DNA of 64,000 nt from Rhodococcoides kyotonense (GCF_001645385.1 NZ_LVHI01000041.1:47917-111916); one strand, 5' to 3'. Numbered from the stretch's first letter, positions 17,965 to 27,216 are shown. Notes: generated by a model not told the origin, from the letters alone. Numbers and translations: made by a program.

Positions 17965-18954
17965 ATGTCAGTACCACTCTCCATCCTCGACCTGGCCCAC
18001 ATCGGAACCGGCGAGAGCGTCAAGGACAGCTTCGACGCGAGTGTCACGCTCGCGCAACGCGCCGAGGACTGGGGTTACCGTCGAATCTGGTACGCCGAGC
18101 ACCACAACATGAGTTCGATCGCCTCGTCCGCCACGAGCGTCCTGATCGGACACGTCGCCGCGAACACCAGTCGAATTCGGCTCGGCTCGGGAGGCATCAT
18201 GCTCCCCAATCACGCACCGTTGACCATCGCCGAACAGTTCGGAACTCTTGCCACGCTTCACCCAGGCCGCATCGACCTCGGACTCGGTCGCGCACCCGGC
18301 AGCGACCAGGTGACGATGCGCGCGATGCGTCGTGATCCCGCATCGGCCGATCGATTCCCCCAGGACGTGCAGGAACTCCAGGGCTACCTGTCCGACGAGT
18401 CTCGCGTCGCAGGCGTTCGCGCGACGCCGGGTGCGGGTACGCACGTGCCGCTGTACATGCTCGGATCGTCCCTGTTCGGCGCACAGCTCGCGGCGCTCCT
18501 CGGCCTGCCGTACGCATTCGCGTCGCACTTCGCTCCCGACGCGCTCGAGCAGGCCGTCGAGATCTACCGTCGCGAGTTCCGACCGTCCGAGCAGCTCGAC
18601 GCGCCGTACGTCATCGCGGGCGTCAACGTCATCGCGGCCGACACGAACGACGACGCTCAACGGCAGTTCCTCGCCACCAAGCGCAGCCGCGTCAGTTTGC
18701 TGCTGGGACGCGGACGCACCTTCACCGACGAGGAAGCCGACATGCTCCTCGACGCGCCCCAGGGCAGGCAGATCATGCAGATGACCAAGTACTCCGCAGT
18801 CGGCACGCCCGACGTCGTCAAGGACTACCTGGAGAAGTTCGCCGAGCACGCCGACGCCGACGAACTCATCGTGGCGTCCGGAGTCGTCGAGCGCGAGTCG
18901 TGGCTTCGGTCCTACGAACTGCTGGCCGACGTCAGCAATCTCGCGTCCGTCTGA
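17965..18954 (+). CDS. LLM-class flavin-dependent oxidoreductase (luciferase-like, group 1)
   Basis: A 329-residue luciferase-family TIM-barrel protein. SVPLSILDLAHIGTGES, IWYAEHHNM, SGGIMLPNHAPL and RIDLGLGRAPGSD are hallmarks of the group 1 luciferase-like family, of unknown substrate. It is placed inside the ESX-4 locus, between eccC (divergent, 212 bases away) and eccD (88 bases downstream on the same strand). It could share a transcript with eccD-mycP, but nothing in the sequence links it to secretion. The 212-base divergent region must hold promoters for both directions; I could not assign them. Confidence 0.88.
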   Translation: MSVPLSILDLAHIGTGESVKDSFDASVTLAQRAEDWGYRRIWYAEHHNMSSIASSATSVLIGHVAANTSRIRLGSGGIMLPNHAPLTIAEQFGTLATLHPGRIDLGLGRAPGSDQVTMRAMRRDPASADRFPQDVQELQGYLSDESRVAGVRATPGAGTHVPLYMLGSSLFGAQLAALLGLPYAFASHFAPDALEQAVEIYRREFRPSEQLDAPYVIAGVNVIAADTNDDAQRQFLATKRSRVSLLLGRGRTFTDEEADMLLDAPQGRQIMQMTKYSAVGTPDVVKDYLEKFAEHADADELIVASGVVERESWLRSYELLADVSNLASV

Positions 18955-19042
18955 CACCCTCCCCGTTGTCGGACCGATGTCGTAGAGTCTGACGCTGCCA
19001 GACACGCCGGTGTCGGCACGACGACCATTCCGGGGGGATTGG

Positions 19043-20482
19043 ATGACGGGGGATCTCGCGCGGTCCGTCGACGGTGACGGCGCGACGCACGCGGCGATGG
19101 ATCTGTGCAGACTCACCGTCGTCGCGGAGTCGACGCAGGTGGACATGGCGTTGCCGACGGATGTGCCGCTCGCGCTGCTTCTTCCGGGCATCGTGGACCT
19201 GCTCGGTGGGCAGGCGGACGGTCCCGCGGCCGCTCGGCAGACGCCGTTGGTGCTCGGGCGCGTGGGCAGTCCGCCGCTACCCGGCACGCGCACTCTCCAC
19301 GAGTCCGGCGTCCGCGACGGCGAGCTTCTCGTTCTCTGTGACGCCGAATCGCCCGCTCCGGCACCGCTGTTCGACGATTTGATGTATGCGGTCGCGACGA
19401 CGGGCACGGACCCCGGGTCGCTCTGGACACCGCGCACGGCACGGACCGTCGGATTCGCGGTGAGTGCCGTCGCACTGCTGCTCGGATGCGTAGGCGTGGT
19501 CTCGGACGCGCTCCGCGAGAGCACCTCGGACACACCGGCCGGCGCGTTCGCCGCCGCGACCACCGCGTTCGTCTTTCTCGTGGCGGGCTCGGTCTGGAGC
19601 CGCATCGGACCGGATTCACGCACGGGCGTGTTCGTGTCGGCGTGTTCGGCGTTGCTGGCCGGGACTGCAGGCATCCTGTTCGTACCGCTGCCCCTCGGCG
19701 CTCCACACCTACTGCTGAGCGCCTCCGCCGTCGGAGTCGCCGCAATTATCGCGCTCCGCCTCGGTGGGCAGGGCTCGGCGCTGTTCACGGGCACGGCGGT
19801 GGCGTCGTGTGCTGCCGCAGCGGCGGCCGCGGTGACGGAGTTCACCGAGCTACCCGTCACTACCGTCGGAGGCGGTACCGGCGTTCTCGCCCTGGCCGGT
19901 CTGACATTCGCTCCACGTCTGTCGATGATGCAGGCTCGGATCCCGCTTCCGCCGGTACCCACCGCGGGCGCTCCGCTCGACGCACACGACGAGGACGACT
20001 CTCCCTCGTACGACAACCTGGACACCGCAGCCGCCGACGCGCGCAGCTACCTGACGGGTCTCGTGTGCGCGGGCGCCGCGACGACCGCAGTCGGAGTCCT
20101 CGTCGCCGCAGTCGCGGGCGGATCCGACACCTATTGGCCGGGAATCACTCTGGCGCTGCTGACGGCGTTGGTACTCGTCCTACGCGGTCGCACCTTCGCG
20201 GAACTGAATCAGGCGGTCCCGCTCGTCGCGGCCGGGGCAACCATCGTCCTCGGCTTGTTCGGCGCCGCCATCGTGCGACTACCGTCGTCGTCGTTGGTCA
20301 CCTTGTCGGCTGCGACCGCCGTGGCGGTCGTCGCGCTGGTGTTCGGCTCGATCGTCCCGACGCGCGAGTACTCACCCGTCCTGCGCCGCACCGCCGAGCT
20401 GATCGAGTACGCGGCGATCGCCGGAATCGTGCCGGTCGCATGCTGGGTGTGCGGGCTGTACTCGGCCATGCGCGCGCTGTGA
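19043..20482 (+). CDS. eccD4: ESX-4 membrane channel component EccD
   Basis: Integral membrane protein that forms most of the transmembrane part of the type VII secretion complex. The 479-residue product has an N-terminal ubiquitin-like domain (about 18-105, with DVPLALLLPGIVDLLG and a GELLVLCD strand), then a string of about eleven hydrophobic helices from residue 130 on, with a cytosolic loop near 310-330. The frame opens earlier, but the ATG at 19043 follows a GGGGGGAT ribosome-binding site at good spacing. Its TGA overlaps the GTG of mycP (GTGA). Confidence 0.93.
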   Translation: MTGDLARSVDGDGATHAAMDLCRLTVVAESTQVDMALPTDVPLALLLPGIVDLLGGQADGPAAARQTPLVLGRVGSPPLPGTRTLHESGVRDGELLVLCDAESPAPAPLFDDLMYAVATTGTDPGSLWTPRTARTVGFAVSAVALLLGCVGVVSDALRESTSDTPAGAFAAATTAFVFLVAGSVWSRIGPDSRTGVFVSACSALLAGTAGILFVPLPLGAPHLLLSASAVGVAAIIALRLGGQGSALFTGTAVASCAAAAAAAVTEFTELPVTTVGGGTGVLALAGLTFAPRLSMMQARIPLPPVPTAGAPLDAHDEDDSPSYDNLDTAAADARSYLTGLVCAGAATTAVGVLVAAVAGGSDTYWPGITLALLTALVLVLRGRTFAELNQAVPLVAAGATIVLGLFGAAIVRLPSSSLVTLSAATAVAVVALVFGSIVPTREYSPVLRRTAELIEYAAIAGIVPVACWVCGLYSAMRAL

Positions 20483-21930
20483 CGACGCAGCTTCTCCGCG
20501 TCGGATGCCTGATCGGCGCCGTCGTGGTCCTGACTGCAGCGGGTCCCGGTGTCGGCGTCTCGGGCGCCGAGAGACCCGTCGTCGACGCGTCGCTTCTTCC
20601 TGAGCCCGCACCGCCGGTGCCGCCGGACCCGACCGAGCAACGCAACGCCTGCGTCCCGGTCACGTCGGTAGTCGACGGACCCGCAGTTCCCGACGCGCAG
20701 CGCGCCCTCGACTTCGGTGCAGTCTGGCCGATCACCCGTGGCGCCGGACAACTGGTGGCCGTCATCGACACCGGCGTCACACCGCACCCCAGACTGCCCG
20801 GTCTGCGTCCTGGAGGCGATTACGTCCACACCGATGACGGCCTGTCCGACTGCGACGCTCACGGCACCCTCGTCGCCGGCCTCATCGCCGCGCAGACCGT
20901 CCCGGGCAGCGGTTTCGCCGGCGGGGCACCCGACGCCCAGATCATCTCGATACGGCAGTCCAGCAATGCCTTTCAGAAGGAGCGAACGCCGGAGGAGGAA
21001 GAGCAGTCGCCGGTGGAGAATGCTGCCGGGTACGGCAACGTGATGACGATGGCACGAGCGGTGCGAACCGCAGCAGACCTCGGTGCGACGGTCATCAACA
21101 TCTCGGAAGTCGCCTGCGTACCGGCCTCGGGCGGTATTGCCGACGGTCCGCTGGGCGCCGCGATCGACTATGCGGCACGAATCAAGAACGTCGTGATCGT
21201 GGCGGCGGCGGGCAACATCGGGGGCGGCGGCGAGGGACAGTGCAGCGCACAGAATCCGCTGCCCGACCCCACGGATCCCTATGCGGATCAATGGAATCGA
21301 ACGGCGACGATCGCGACACCGGCATGGTTCGACGATCAGGTGCTCACCGTCGGCTCGGTCGACCCCGACGGATACCCCTCGGGCTTCACACTGGCCGGAC
21401 CGTGGGTCGACGTCGCGGCACCGGGCACCGGTATGACGTCGCTGTCACCGAGCGGAAACGGTCTGACCGACGGCACCGTCGACAACCAGGGGAACGCGCG
21501 TCCGATCCAGGGCACCAGCTTCGCGGCTCCCTTGGTCGCTGCCGTTGCCGCCCTCGTCCGCGCACATCGACCCGATCTTTCGGCCGCACAGGTGATCGAA
21601 CGTATCGAGGCGACCGCCCATCAGCCGGCCGAGGGGTGGAACCCGTTGGTGGGCAACGGCGTCGTCGATCCTGTTGCGGCTGTCACGGGACAGGTCGACG
21701 GAATGCCCGCTATCTCGGCGGCCGCGCCGGTGCCCGTTCCCGCACCGGTCGTGCCCGTCCCACCCGATCCACGTCCGCGGTCCGCGGCGCTGTGGGGAAC
21801 CGCTGCCGTGGGCGTGCTGCTCGCGCTCGGCCTCGGCGTCGCGGTCCCCCTCCGGGCACAGCGACGGCCCGTCAATTCGACGGCAACGCAGCGGCATTCG
21901 GTGGCGGATCGACGCCGTCGTGGGCCGTGA
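20479..21930 (+). CDS. mycP4: ESX-4 mycosin, subtilisin-like serine protease
   Basis: Membrane-anchored extracytoplasmic protease that stabilises the ESX core complex. The 483-residue protein has a signal sequence (1-30), catalytic Asp97 (AVIDTGV), His128 (DAHGTLVAG), oxyanion Asn246 (AAAGN) and Ser347 (GTSFAAP). A proline-rich linker and a C-terminal membrane helix (ALWGTAAVGVLLALGLGVAV) follow. The GTG start overlaps the eccD stop. Its last 59 bases overlap the convergent eccB gene on the other strand. Confidence 0.95.
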   Translation: MTTQLLRVGCLIGAVVVLTAAGPGVGVSGAERPVVDASLLPEPAPPVPPDPTEQRNACVPVTSVVDGPAVPDAQRALDFGAVWPITRGAGQLVAVIDTGVTPHPRLPGLRPGGDYVHTDDGLSDCDAHGTLVAGLIAAQTVPGSGFAGGAPDAQIISIRQSSNAFQKERTPEEEEQSPVENAAGYGNVMTMARAVRTAADLGATVINISEVACVPASGGIADGPLGAAIDYAARIKNVVIVAAAGNIGGGGEGQCSAQNPLPDPTDPYADQWNRTATIATPAWFDDQVLTVGSVDPDGYPSGFTLAGPWVDVAAPGTGMTSLSPSGNGLTDGTVDNQGNARPIQGTSFAAPLVAAVAALVRAHRPDLSAAQVIERIEATAHQPAEGWNPLVGNGVVDPVAAVTGQVDGMPAISAAAPVPVPAPVVPVPPDPRPRSAALWGTAAVGVLLALGLGVAVPLRAQRRPVNSTATQRHSVADRRRRGP

Positions 21931-23320
21931 GAGCTGCCGCGCGACTCAACGCCGGCCCGGGTCCGAGAAGTTCGACCATCTGCCACGGTGCCGAGACCGG
22001 TTCGTCGAGACCGAGAGCCTTCGCGGACTCCGCATCCGGCACCCCGAATCTGACACCGGTGTCGGCCACGAAGAACGACGAGTCCTGGCGTGTGCTGTTC
22101 GCGCCGATTCCCGTCGTTCGTACGAACCGCCCGCTACCAGGAGTCAGAAAGACGGCGTCGGCCGCGGGTCCGCCGCTGTCCGCCTGAGCGAGTCGGACCG
22201 GCGCGGCCCGAGCGTCGAGCGGCAACGCGCTCCCGGACGACGCGACGATACGTGCCGTGGGTCCACCGTCGGCGGCGGTCAGGGGACTCCACGTCACGCA
22301 CCCGACCGGCGCGGACGAGGTATCGACGAGAGTGGGCGCTGCGGCCGGAAAGGTCTGGACGGCAAGGTCGGTCACAGTCGGGGCGTCGAACAGCACGTCC
22401 GGCAGGACTGCGTCGATCTGCTGGTTGCCTTGAGAATCGGCGAACACGATCAGCTGCGCTGTCGCCTCCGAGATCGCCTGAATTCCCTTCTCCAGCACCA
22501 CATAGTAGGCGACATTCACCCCGGTGACCTTGACGACGGACCCGATCGTCTTGCCTACCATCGGATAGTTGGGCAACTCCCCTGCACGAGGAATGAACGG
22601 TGGCGTGATCGCGGGAACGACCGGAACCGCATCGGCCATACCCGGACTGACCGGCGACGCGACAGCGTCGTCCAGTCCCAGCGCGCGAACCACGGCTCGG
22701 TCTCCGAGATCGATGCGGGCGCGGCCGCCGCCGTACACGAGGTACGTGCCGTCGAGCGTCGACCACAGAAGGGCCTCATCGTCTCGTAGAGGCTCGATGT
22801 CGTTGCCGTACACCGGGTCCCCGATCACGACCGTCGTTTCCGAGACGCTTCCGGTAGCGCCGAGCGTGTCACACACCGTCCACGCACCCGCGGCCGCGTC
22901 GTCCTGCGGCAGCGCCGACGGCGCACCCGGGATACCGACGAGCGAACCACGGGGTCTACCAGCGAGTTCGGATTCCTTCACGATCGTCGGCGTCTCGGGG
23001 CGCCCGACGACCAGTCGCGCCGACGCGAGATTCAGCACCGGATGGAACACGTCGTCGACTCGCACGAACATAGCGCCCGAATCCTTCGCCACCACGACGG
23101 ACGCGTCGCCGATCTTGTCCTGCGGACGAAGCAACGCCAAGGCCGCGCATCCCGCGAGACCGATGCAGGCGATGACCAATCCGACCGACAGTGCCCGGGA
23201 CTGAGACCGCATCGGATCGTGCAACATACGAACATCTCGGCGGACCAGCGCGTGTTCCATCCGTCGGACCAGAAAGCGGTATCCGCCCACCTGCCATTTC
23301 GTTGTCGGCGTCGCCGCCAC
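21872..23320 (-). CDS. eccB4: ESX-4 core component EccB
   Basis: Single-pass membrane component with a periplasmic repeat domain. The 482-residue protein has the family N-terminus (TPTTKWQVGGYRFLVRRMEH, then RRDVRMLHDPMRSQSRAL), one helix (about 47-70), four R-type repeats, and a Cys pair (VCDTLG, GCVTW) likely to form the conserved disulfide. The open frame runs almost 1.2 kb further upstream. The GTG at 23320 follows a GGGGAGGG ribosome-binding site and gives the conserved N-terminus, so the longer frame is rejected. Transcribed towards mycP and overlapping its end. Confidence 0.93.
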   Translation of the reverse strand: MAATPTTKWQVGGYRFLVRRMEHALVRRDVRMLHDPMRSQSRALSVGLVIACIGLAGCAALALLRPQDKIGDASVVVAKDSGAMFVRVDDVFHPVLNLASARLVVGRPETPTIVKESELAGRPRGSLVGIPGAPSALPQDDAAAGAWTVCDTLGATGSVSETTVVIGDPVYGNDIEPLRDDEALLWSTLDGTYLVYGGGRARIDLGDRAVVRALGLDDAVASPVSPGMADAVPVVPAITPPFIPRAGELPNYPMVGKTIGSVVKVTGVNVAYYVVLEKGIQAISEATAQLIVFADSQGNQQIDAVLPDVLFDAPTVTDLAVQTFPAAAPTLVDTSSAPVGCVTWSPLTAADGGPTARIVASSGSALPLDARAAPVRLAQADSGGPAADAVFLTPGSGRFVRTTGIGANSTRQDSSFFVADTGVRFGVPDAESAKALGLDEPVSAPWQMVELLGPGPALSRAAALTAHDGVDPPPNAAALPSN

Positions 23321-23450
23321 GAGCCCTCCCCTGCGCCGTGTCCGACCCGACCCCCCGAGCCGTTCCCCGGCCGACACAGTACAGTCCCAGGAACGAGTGG
23401 GCGATGCCCTTCTCGTCAGCAGAGCCTTCGGGGGGAGGATTCGATCTGTG

Positions 23451-25130
23451 ATGTCCACGTCTCCACGTCGACGCACGGCGTCTGTCGACCAGGTGATCGC
23501 ACTTCGGATGCCAGGGCTTGCCCGCGTGGTGTGGACCGAATCGGTTCTGGCGTTCGCCGCGCTCGGAGCTGTCTGCCTTGGTACATCGCTCACCGTCGTG
23601 ATCTCGGGTGCTGCCGTCGTCGCCGTCCTCCCGTTCGTCGCGGTGGCCGGTCGCGGCGTGTTCGACTGGCTGTGGACCGTCGGGCGGTACGCGACGGGAC
23701 GCACGCCGGAGCTCGGGGTCGTCACCGACCGCACCGAGGCCGACGGCCGATCCTTCGGTGTGCACTGGCACGCCGGACGGGTGACGTCGGTGCTGGAGTT
23801 GCTCCCGCCCCGCGGTGCTGTCACGAGGCTCGGACGATCCGAGGCCCACACCGAATCCTTCGTCGACCTCGCCGCCCTCGCCGAATGTCTACGCCAACAC
23901 GACATCTCACTCAGCGGCATCGACATCGTGGCGCACGGGATGCGGACTGCGTCTGGAACACCTGCCGCCGACGTGTACGAGCATCTCATCGGCCCGCTTC
24001 CCGCAGTTGCATCGCGACGCGTCTGGGTGGCCGTATCGCTGGACATCGCGTCGAATCGACGTGCGATCGACGCGCGCGGTGGAGGTCGAACGGGGATCGC
24101 GCGGACGGTCGGGATCGCCACAGAACGCGTCGCACGCGCACTCGCCGCCGGCGGGACCGCCTCGCGGACGCTGACCGGTACCGACATAACGACCGTCGCG
24201 TCGACGCTCCTGCGCGGCGTCCACGCCGACGAACTGACCGAGAGCTGGTCGAGCGCACCACTTCCCGGCGTGTCGAACACAGGATTCGGATTCGACTGTC
24301 GCCGTCTCGACTCGACAGTTCTGGCCGACGTCTGGGCAACTCCCTCGCTCGGCACGACCGTCGCACTTCGACTGACACCTGGATCGTCGCCCGGCCTGGT
24401 GCGTGTCGACGGCGAATGCCGCTTCGTGTCGCGAGGGACTCGACCCGCGCCGAGAATCCCGGGTGCCGTGTCCATGAACGGCCGTCATCGCGAAGCGTTG
24501 TCGACGTCGTTACCGCTCGGCATCGCCGCGCCCGGTCACGCGGAACCCGTCCGAGAAATGGCCGTCGCCCGGATCGCGACGTTGCGCATGCCCATCAGCG
24601 GATGCGGTCAGCTGTTGGGGTCGAATGCGTCGGGACATGGGTTGGCGATGCGTCTGCACGGACCCGATCTCGCGACGGTTCTGGTCGCCGGAGAGCTGTA
24701 TCTGGCACAGCAGTTGGTCTTTCGCGCGGTCGCCACCGGCGCACGAGTCCTCATCCGAACGGACCGGGCGCACGCGTGGGCGCCGCTGGTCGACTCGGTG
24801 GCGTCGCCCGATCGCCTGCACGTCGAGAGTGGGACGCTTCGCGCCGACACACGTTTCGACGTCGTACTGCACGATCACGCCGATGCCGTGTTGCCCAGCG
24901 GCCGACGTTCCGACGGGGCGACGACGATGGTCCTCACCGAACACCTCCCGCGCACACCGATGCCCGACCCCGACCTGAGCATCGTGCAACCAGGCGCGGC
25001 AGGCGACCGACTGTTCGTGCGGACCGGTACCTCCGAAACCGAACTGATCCTGGTCACGATCTCGCAGGAAACCGCGTTCATCGGTCGACCGCGCATCGTC
25101 CGACCGACCCCGGTGGGTCAGCCCGGATAA
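23451..25130 (+). CDS. eccE4: ESX-4 component EccE
   Basis: A 559-residue peripheral component of the ESX membrane complex. Two adjacent N-terminal membrane helices (about 25-70, SVLAFAALGAVCLGTSLTVV, then a second) are followed by a long cytosolic mixed alpha/beta domain (FGVHWHAGRVTSVLELLPP and beyond). A GGAGG site lies 12 bases before the ATG at 23451 and 9 before a GTG at 23448, so the start may be one codon earlier. The ESX-4 locus of M. tuberculosis lacks eccE, while M. abscessus keeps one; this locus is of the complete kind. Its end overlaps the convergent FMN reductase gene by 13 bases. Confidence 0.85.
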   Translation: MSTSPRRRTASVDQVIALRMPGLARVVWTESVLAFAALGAVCLGTSLTVVISGAAVVAVLPFVAVAGRGVFDWLWTVGRYATGRTPELGVVTDRTEADGRSFGVHWHAGRVTSVLELLPPRGAVTRLGRSEAHTESFVDLAALAECLRQHDISLSGIDIVAHGMRTASGTPAADVYEHLIGPLPAVASRRVWVAVSLDIASNRRAIDARGGGRTGIARTVGIATERVARALAAGGTASRTLTGTDITTVASTLLRGVHADELTESWSSAPLPGVSNTGFGFDCRRLDSTVLADVWATPSLGTTVALRLTPGSSPGLVRVDGECRFVSRGTRPAPRIPGAVSMNGRHREALSTSLPLGIAAPGHAEPVREMAVARIATLRMPISGCGQLLGSNASGHGLAMRLHGPDLATVLVAGELYLAQQLVFRAVATGARVLIRTDRAHAWAPLVDSVASPDRLHVESGTLRADTRFDVVLHDHADAVLPSGRRSDGATTMVLTEHLPRTPMPDPDLSIVQPGAAGDRLFVRTGTSETELILVTISQETAFIGRPRIVRPTPVGQPG

Positions 25131-25693
25131 GGATGCTCGACGCGTATCGCCCTCGCCGCCGTTGCCCACCAACGCACTTGCTCGAGCATGGTCGCCGACG
25201 CATCCAACGCCACCGCGTCCGTCGTACGGCCGTGCGCGTCGAACGCCTTCTTGACCCGATGAAATCCGACACTCGTCCGCACCGACACCATGTGCAGTTC
25301 GGCCACGACCTGTCGCAACTGTTCGGTGGCCCGCAGTCCTCCGGCCATCCCGCCGTAGGACACGAAACCGATCGGCTTGCCACGCCACTCATACTTGACG
25401 CTGTCCAGGGCAGTCTTCAGAGATGCCGGGTAGCCATGATTGTATTCGGGCGTCACCACCACGAACGCATCGGCAGCATCGATCGCTGCGGCGAATTTCT
25501 CACCTGCCGCCGATGAACGCAGATCGACCGGTAGGTCGAAGTCGCGCAGATCCAGTGTCGTGGCAGCGAATCCGGGCGTTTCGGCGACGCGACCGAGGAA
25601 CCAGTCCGCAACCACCGGACCCACCCGTTCGGGCCGGACACTGGCCACGATGACCGCCAACTTCACCGGATCCTCGTTCGTCACCACACCCAT
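25118..25693 (-). CDS. NADPH-dependent FMN reductase family protein
   Basis: A 191-residue flavodoxin-fold reductase. An ASVRPERVGPVVADW phosphate-binding loop near residue 18 and TPEYNHGYPASLKTALD near residue 80 are the two family signatures (azoreductase/FMN reductase). It probably reduces flavins or quinones with NADPH. Downstream of it is the 3' end of eccE on the other strand (13-base overlap); upstream is truA, 15 bases away on the same strand and therefore possibly co-transcribed. It is not an ESX component. Confidence 0.88.
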   Translation of the reverse strand: MGVVTNEDPVKLAVIVASVRPERVGPVVADWFLGRVAETPGFAATTLDLRDFDLPVDLRSSAAGEKFAAAIDAADAFVVVTPEYNHGYPASLKTALDSVKYEWRGKPIGFVSYGGMAGGLRATEQLRQVVAELHMVSVRTSVGFHRVKKAFDAHGRTTDAVALDASATMLEQVRWWATAARAIRVEHPYPG

Positions 25694-25708
25694 CAGCTTA
25701 GGCCGCTG

Positions 25709-26599
25709 TCAGCAGCACCCTGTCACGCTCGGCGGTATGTCCCCGCGAACCTCGCGCGTCGCCACGTTCCGTGCCGCCAGGTCCGCGGCCGCAGGGTAAT
25801 CCACACGCACGAGCGACAATCCGTGCGCGGGCGCCACGGTCACCGCACTCGAACGGTCGCGCGTCTCCAGCAATCCAGCCGTCCATTCCGGTGTCCGACG
25901 GCCCTCTCCGACCGCCTGCATCGCACCGACCAGGCTTCGGACCATCGACCAGCAGAAGGCGTCGGCGCTCACGTAGGCGGTCACCCGGTCTCCGACGCGT
26001 TCCCAGTCGAACCGTTGCAGTTCACGCACGGTCGTCGCGCCGTCGCGACGCTTGCAGAACGCGGCGAAGTCGTGCAAGCCGAGCAGGCGGGACGACGCGT
26101 CGCGCACGGCGTCGAGATCGATGTCGCGCGGCCAGGACACGACGCCGCGCACGTCCAGCGGATCGACGCCGTATCGCGCTGTGCTGAAACGGTATTCGTA
26201 GTGGCGTCGCAGAGCCGAGAAGCGGGCGTCGAAGTCGGAGGACACAGCGGTCACTGCGGTCACACGAACGTCCGTCGGCAGGAATCTGGCCATCCGTCGT
26301 ACGAGACGATCAGGCTCGTCTATGACGGCGGTGGAGTCGAAGTGGGCAACCTGCCCGCTCGCATGCACGCCGGCGTCGGTGCGCCCCGCGACGGTCAGCT
26401 CGATCGTCTGCCGCAGCACGGTCGAGAAGGCTTCTTCGAGAACGCCGCACACCGTGCGGATTCCGGGTTGACGTGCCCAGCCCGAGAAGTCGGTGCCGTC
26501 GTACGAGACGTCGAGCCGATACCTGTGGGGAACCGAAAAAGCGGACCCGCCGTCCCCTGTGGGAACGACGGGTCCGCTTCGGTCTTGCTCCGAAACCAA
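25709..26599 (-). CDS. truA: tRNA pseudouridine(38-40) synthase
   Basis: Modifies U38-U40 in the tRNA anticodon arm. The 296-residue protein has catalytic Asp in GRTDAGVHASGQVAHF, the RLDVSYDGTDFSGWARQPG opening and FCWSMVRSLVGAM near the end. The only start codon in frame before the conserved region is the ATG at 26599, five bases after the rplQ stop. The first 21 or so codons therefore contain the strong terminator hairpin at 26539-26579, which is odd for a translated region. No ATG, GTG or TTG occurs between the hairpin and the conserved core, so either the start is non-canonical or this leader really is translated. Confidence 0.93.
   Translation of the reverse strand: MVSEQDRSGPVVPTGDGGSAFSVPHRYRLDVSYDGTDFSGWARQPGIRTVCGVLEEAFSTVLRQTIELTVAGRTDAGVHASGQVAHFDSTAVIDEPDRLVRRMARFLPTDVRVTAVTAVSSDFDARFSALRRHYEYRFSTARYGVDPLDVRGVVSWPRDIDLDAVRDASSRLLGLHDFAAFCKRRDGATTVRELQRFDWERVGDRVTAYVSADAFCWSMVRSLVGAMQAVGEGRRTPEWTAGLLETRDRSSAVTVAPAHGLSLVRVDYPAAADLAARNVATREVRGDIPPSVTGCC
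26539..26579 (-). terminator. Strong intrinsic terminator behind rplQ, inside the truA 5' end
   Basis: On the minus strand an 11-bp perfect stem (arms 26569-26579 and 26539-26549) continues through a G-T wobble and seven further pairs to a 3-base loop, about 19 pairs in all. UUUUU follows at once (26536-26540 read as AAAAA on the plus strand). This is a textbook intrinsic terminator 26 bases past the rplQ stop. It falls within codons 7-21 of truA as the frame must be read. Confidence 0.85.
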
Positions 26600-26604
26600 G
26601 AGGA

Positions 26605-27180
26605 CTAGTCCTTCTTGGCGTCTTCTGCCTCGGACGCGTCCGCTGCGTGAGCGTCCTTGTCCTCGATGCCGTCGACGACTGCGTCGGCGTTCTCGACCTG
26701 GGCGTCGGTCGCGTCGGCTTCGACAGCCTCGACGACGTTCTCCTCGGCGGGAGCCTCGGCAGCGGCCGGTGCAGCCTGCGATGCCTTCACGCGGCGAGCG
26801 CGATCGGCTTCGTTGGACACCGTCTGCTCGTTGACGAGCTCGATGATGGCCATCGGCGAGTTGTCGCCCTTGCGGGGGACGGTCTTGATGATGCGCGTGT
26901 AGCCACCGTCGCGATCGGCGAAGAACGGACCGATCTCGGCGAAGAGCTTGTGCACGACATCTTTGTTGTTGATGACCTTGAGGACCTCGCGACGATGAGC
27001 CAGGTCACCCTTCTTGGCGTGGGTCACCAGCTTCTCGGCGTGGGGACGAAGGCGCTTGGCCTTCGACTCGGTCGTGGTGATGCGTCCGTGCTCGAAGAGT
27101 GCCGTCGCCAGGTTGGCCAGGATGGCCTTCTGGTGCGACGCCGACCCGCCGAGACGGCGGCCCTTGGTGGGCTTGGGCAT
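26605..27180 (-). CDS. rplQ: 50S ribosomal protein L17
   Basis: Residues 1-120 are the conserved L17 domain (MPKPTKGRRLGGSASHQ opening, RITTTESKAKRLRPHAEKL). About 70 residues of Ala/Glu/Asp-rich acidic tail follow (EENVVEAVEADATDAQVENA), a long C-terminal extension of the kind seen in actinobacteria. It is the last gene of the rpsM-rpsK-rpsD-rpoA-rplQ unit and is followed by a strong terminator. Confidence 0.97.
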   Translation of the reverse strand: MPKPTKGRRLGGSASHQKAILANLATALFEHGRITTTESKAKRLRPHAEKLVTHAKKGDLAHRREVLKVINNKDVVHKLFAEIGPFFADRDGGYTRIIKTVPRKGDNSPMAIIELVNEQTVSNEADRARRVKASQAAPAAAEAPAEENVVEAVEADATDAQVENADAVVDGIEDKDAHAADASEAEDAKKD

Positions 27181-27216
27181 GATGAATCTCCTAGTAAGAG
27201 CTCCCGCGAGAGCTGA

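Noticed and set aside
17968..20025. Minus-strand open frame of 685 codons opposite the luciferase-like oxidoreductase and eccD
   Set aside because: Shadow of two recognisable plus-strand genes; no motif or plausible start.
19486..20478. N-terminal extension of the mycP frame
   Set aside because: It runs out of frame through eccD; the signal peptide starts at the GTG at 20479.
23321..24475. Long N-terminal extension of the eccB frame
   Set aside because: The family N-terminus and a ribosome-binding site place the start at 23320; the extension is antisense to eccE.
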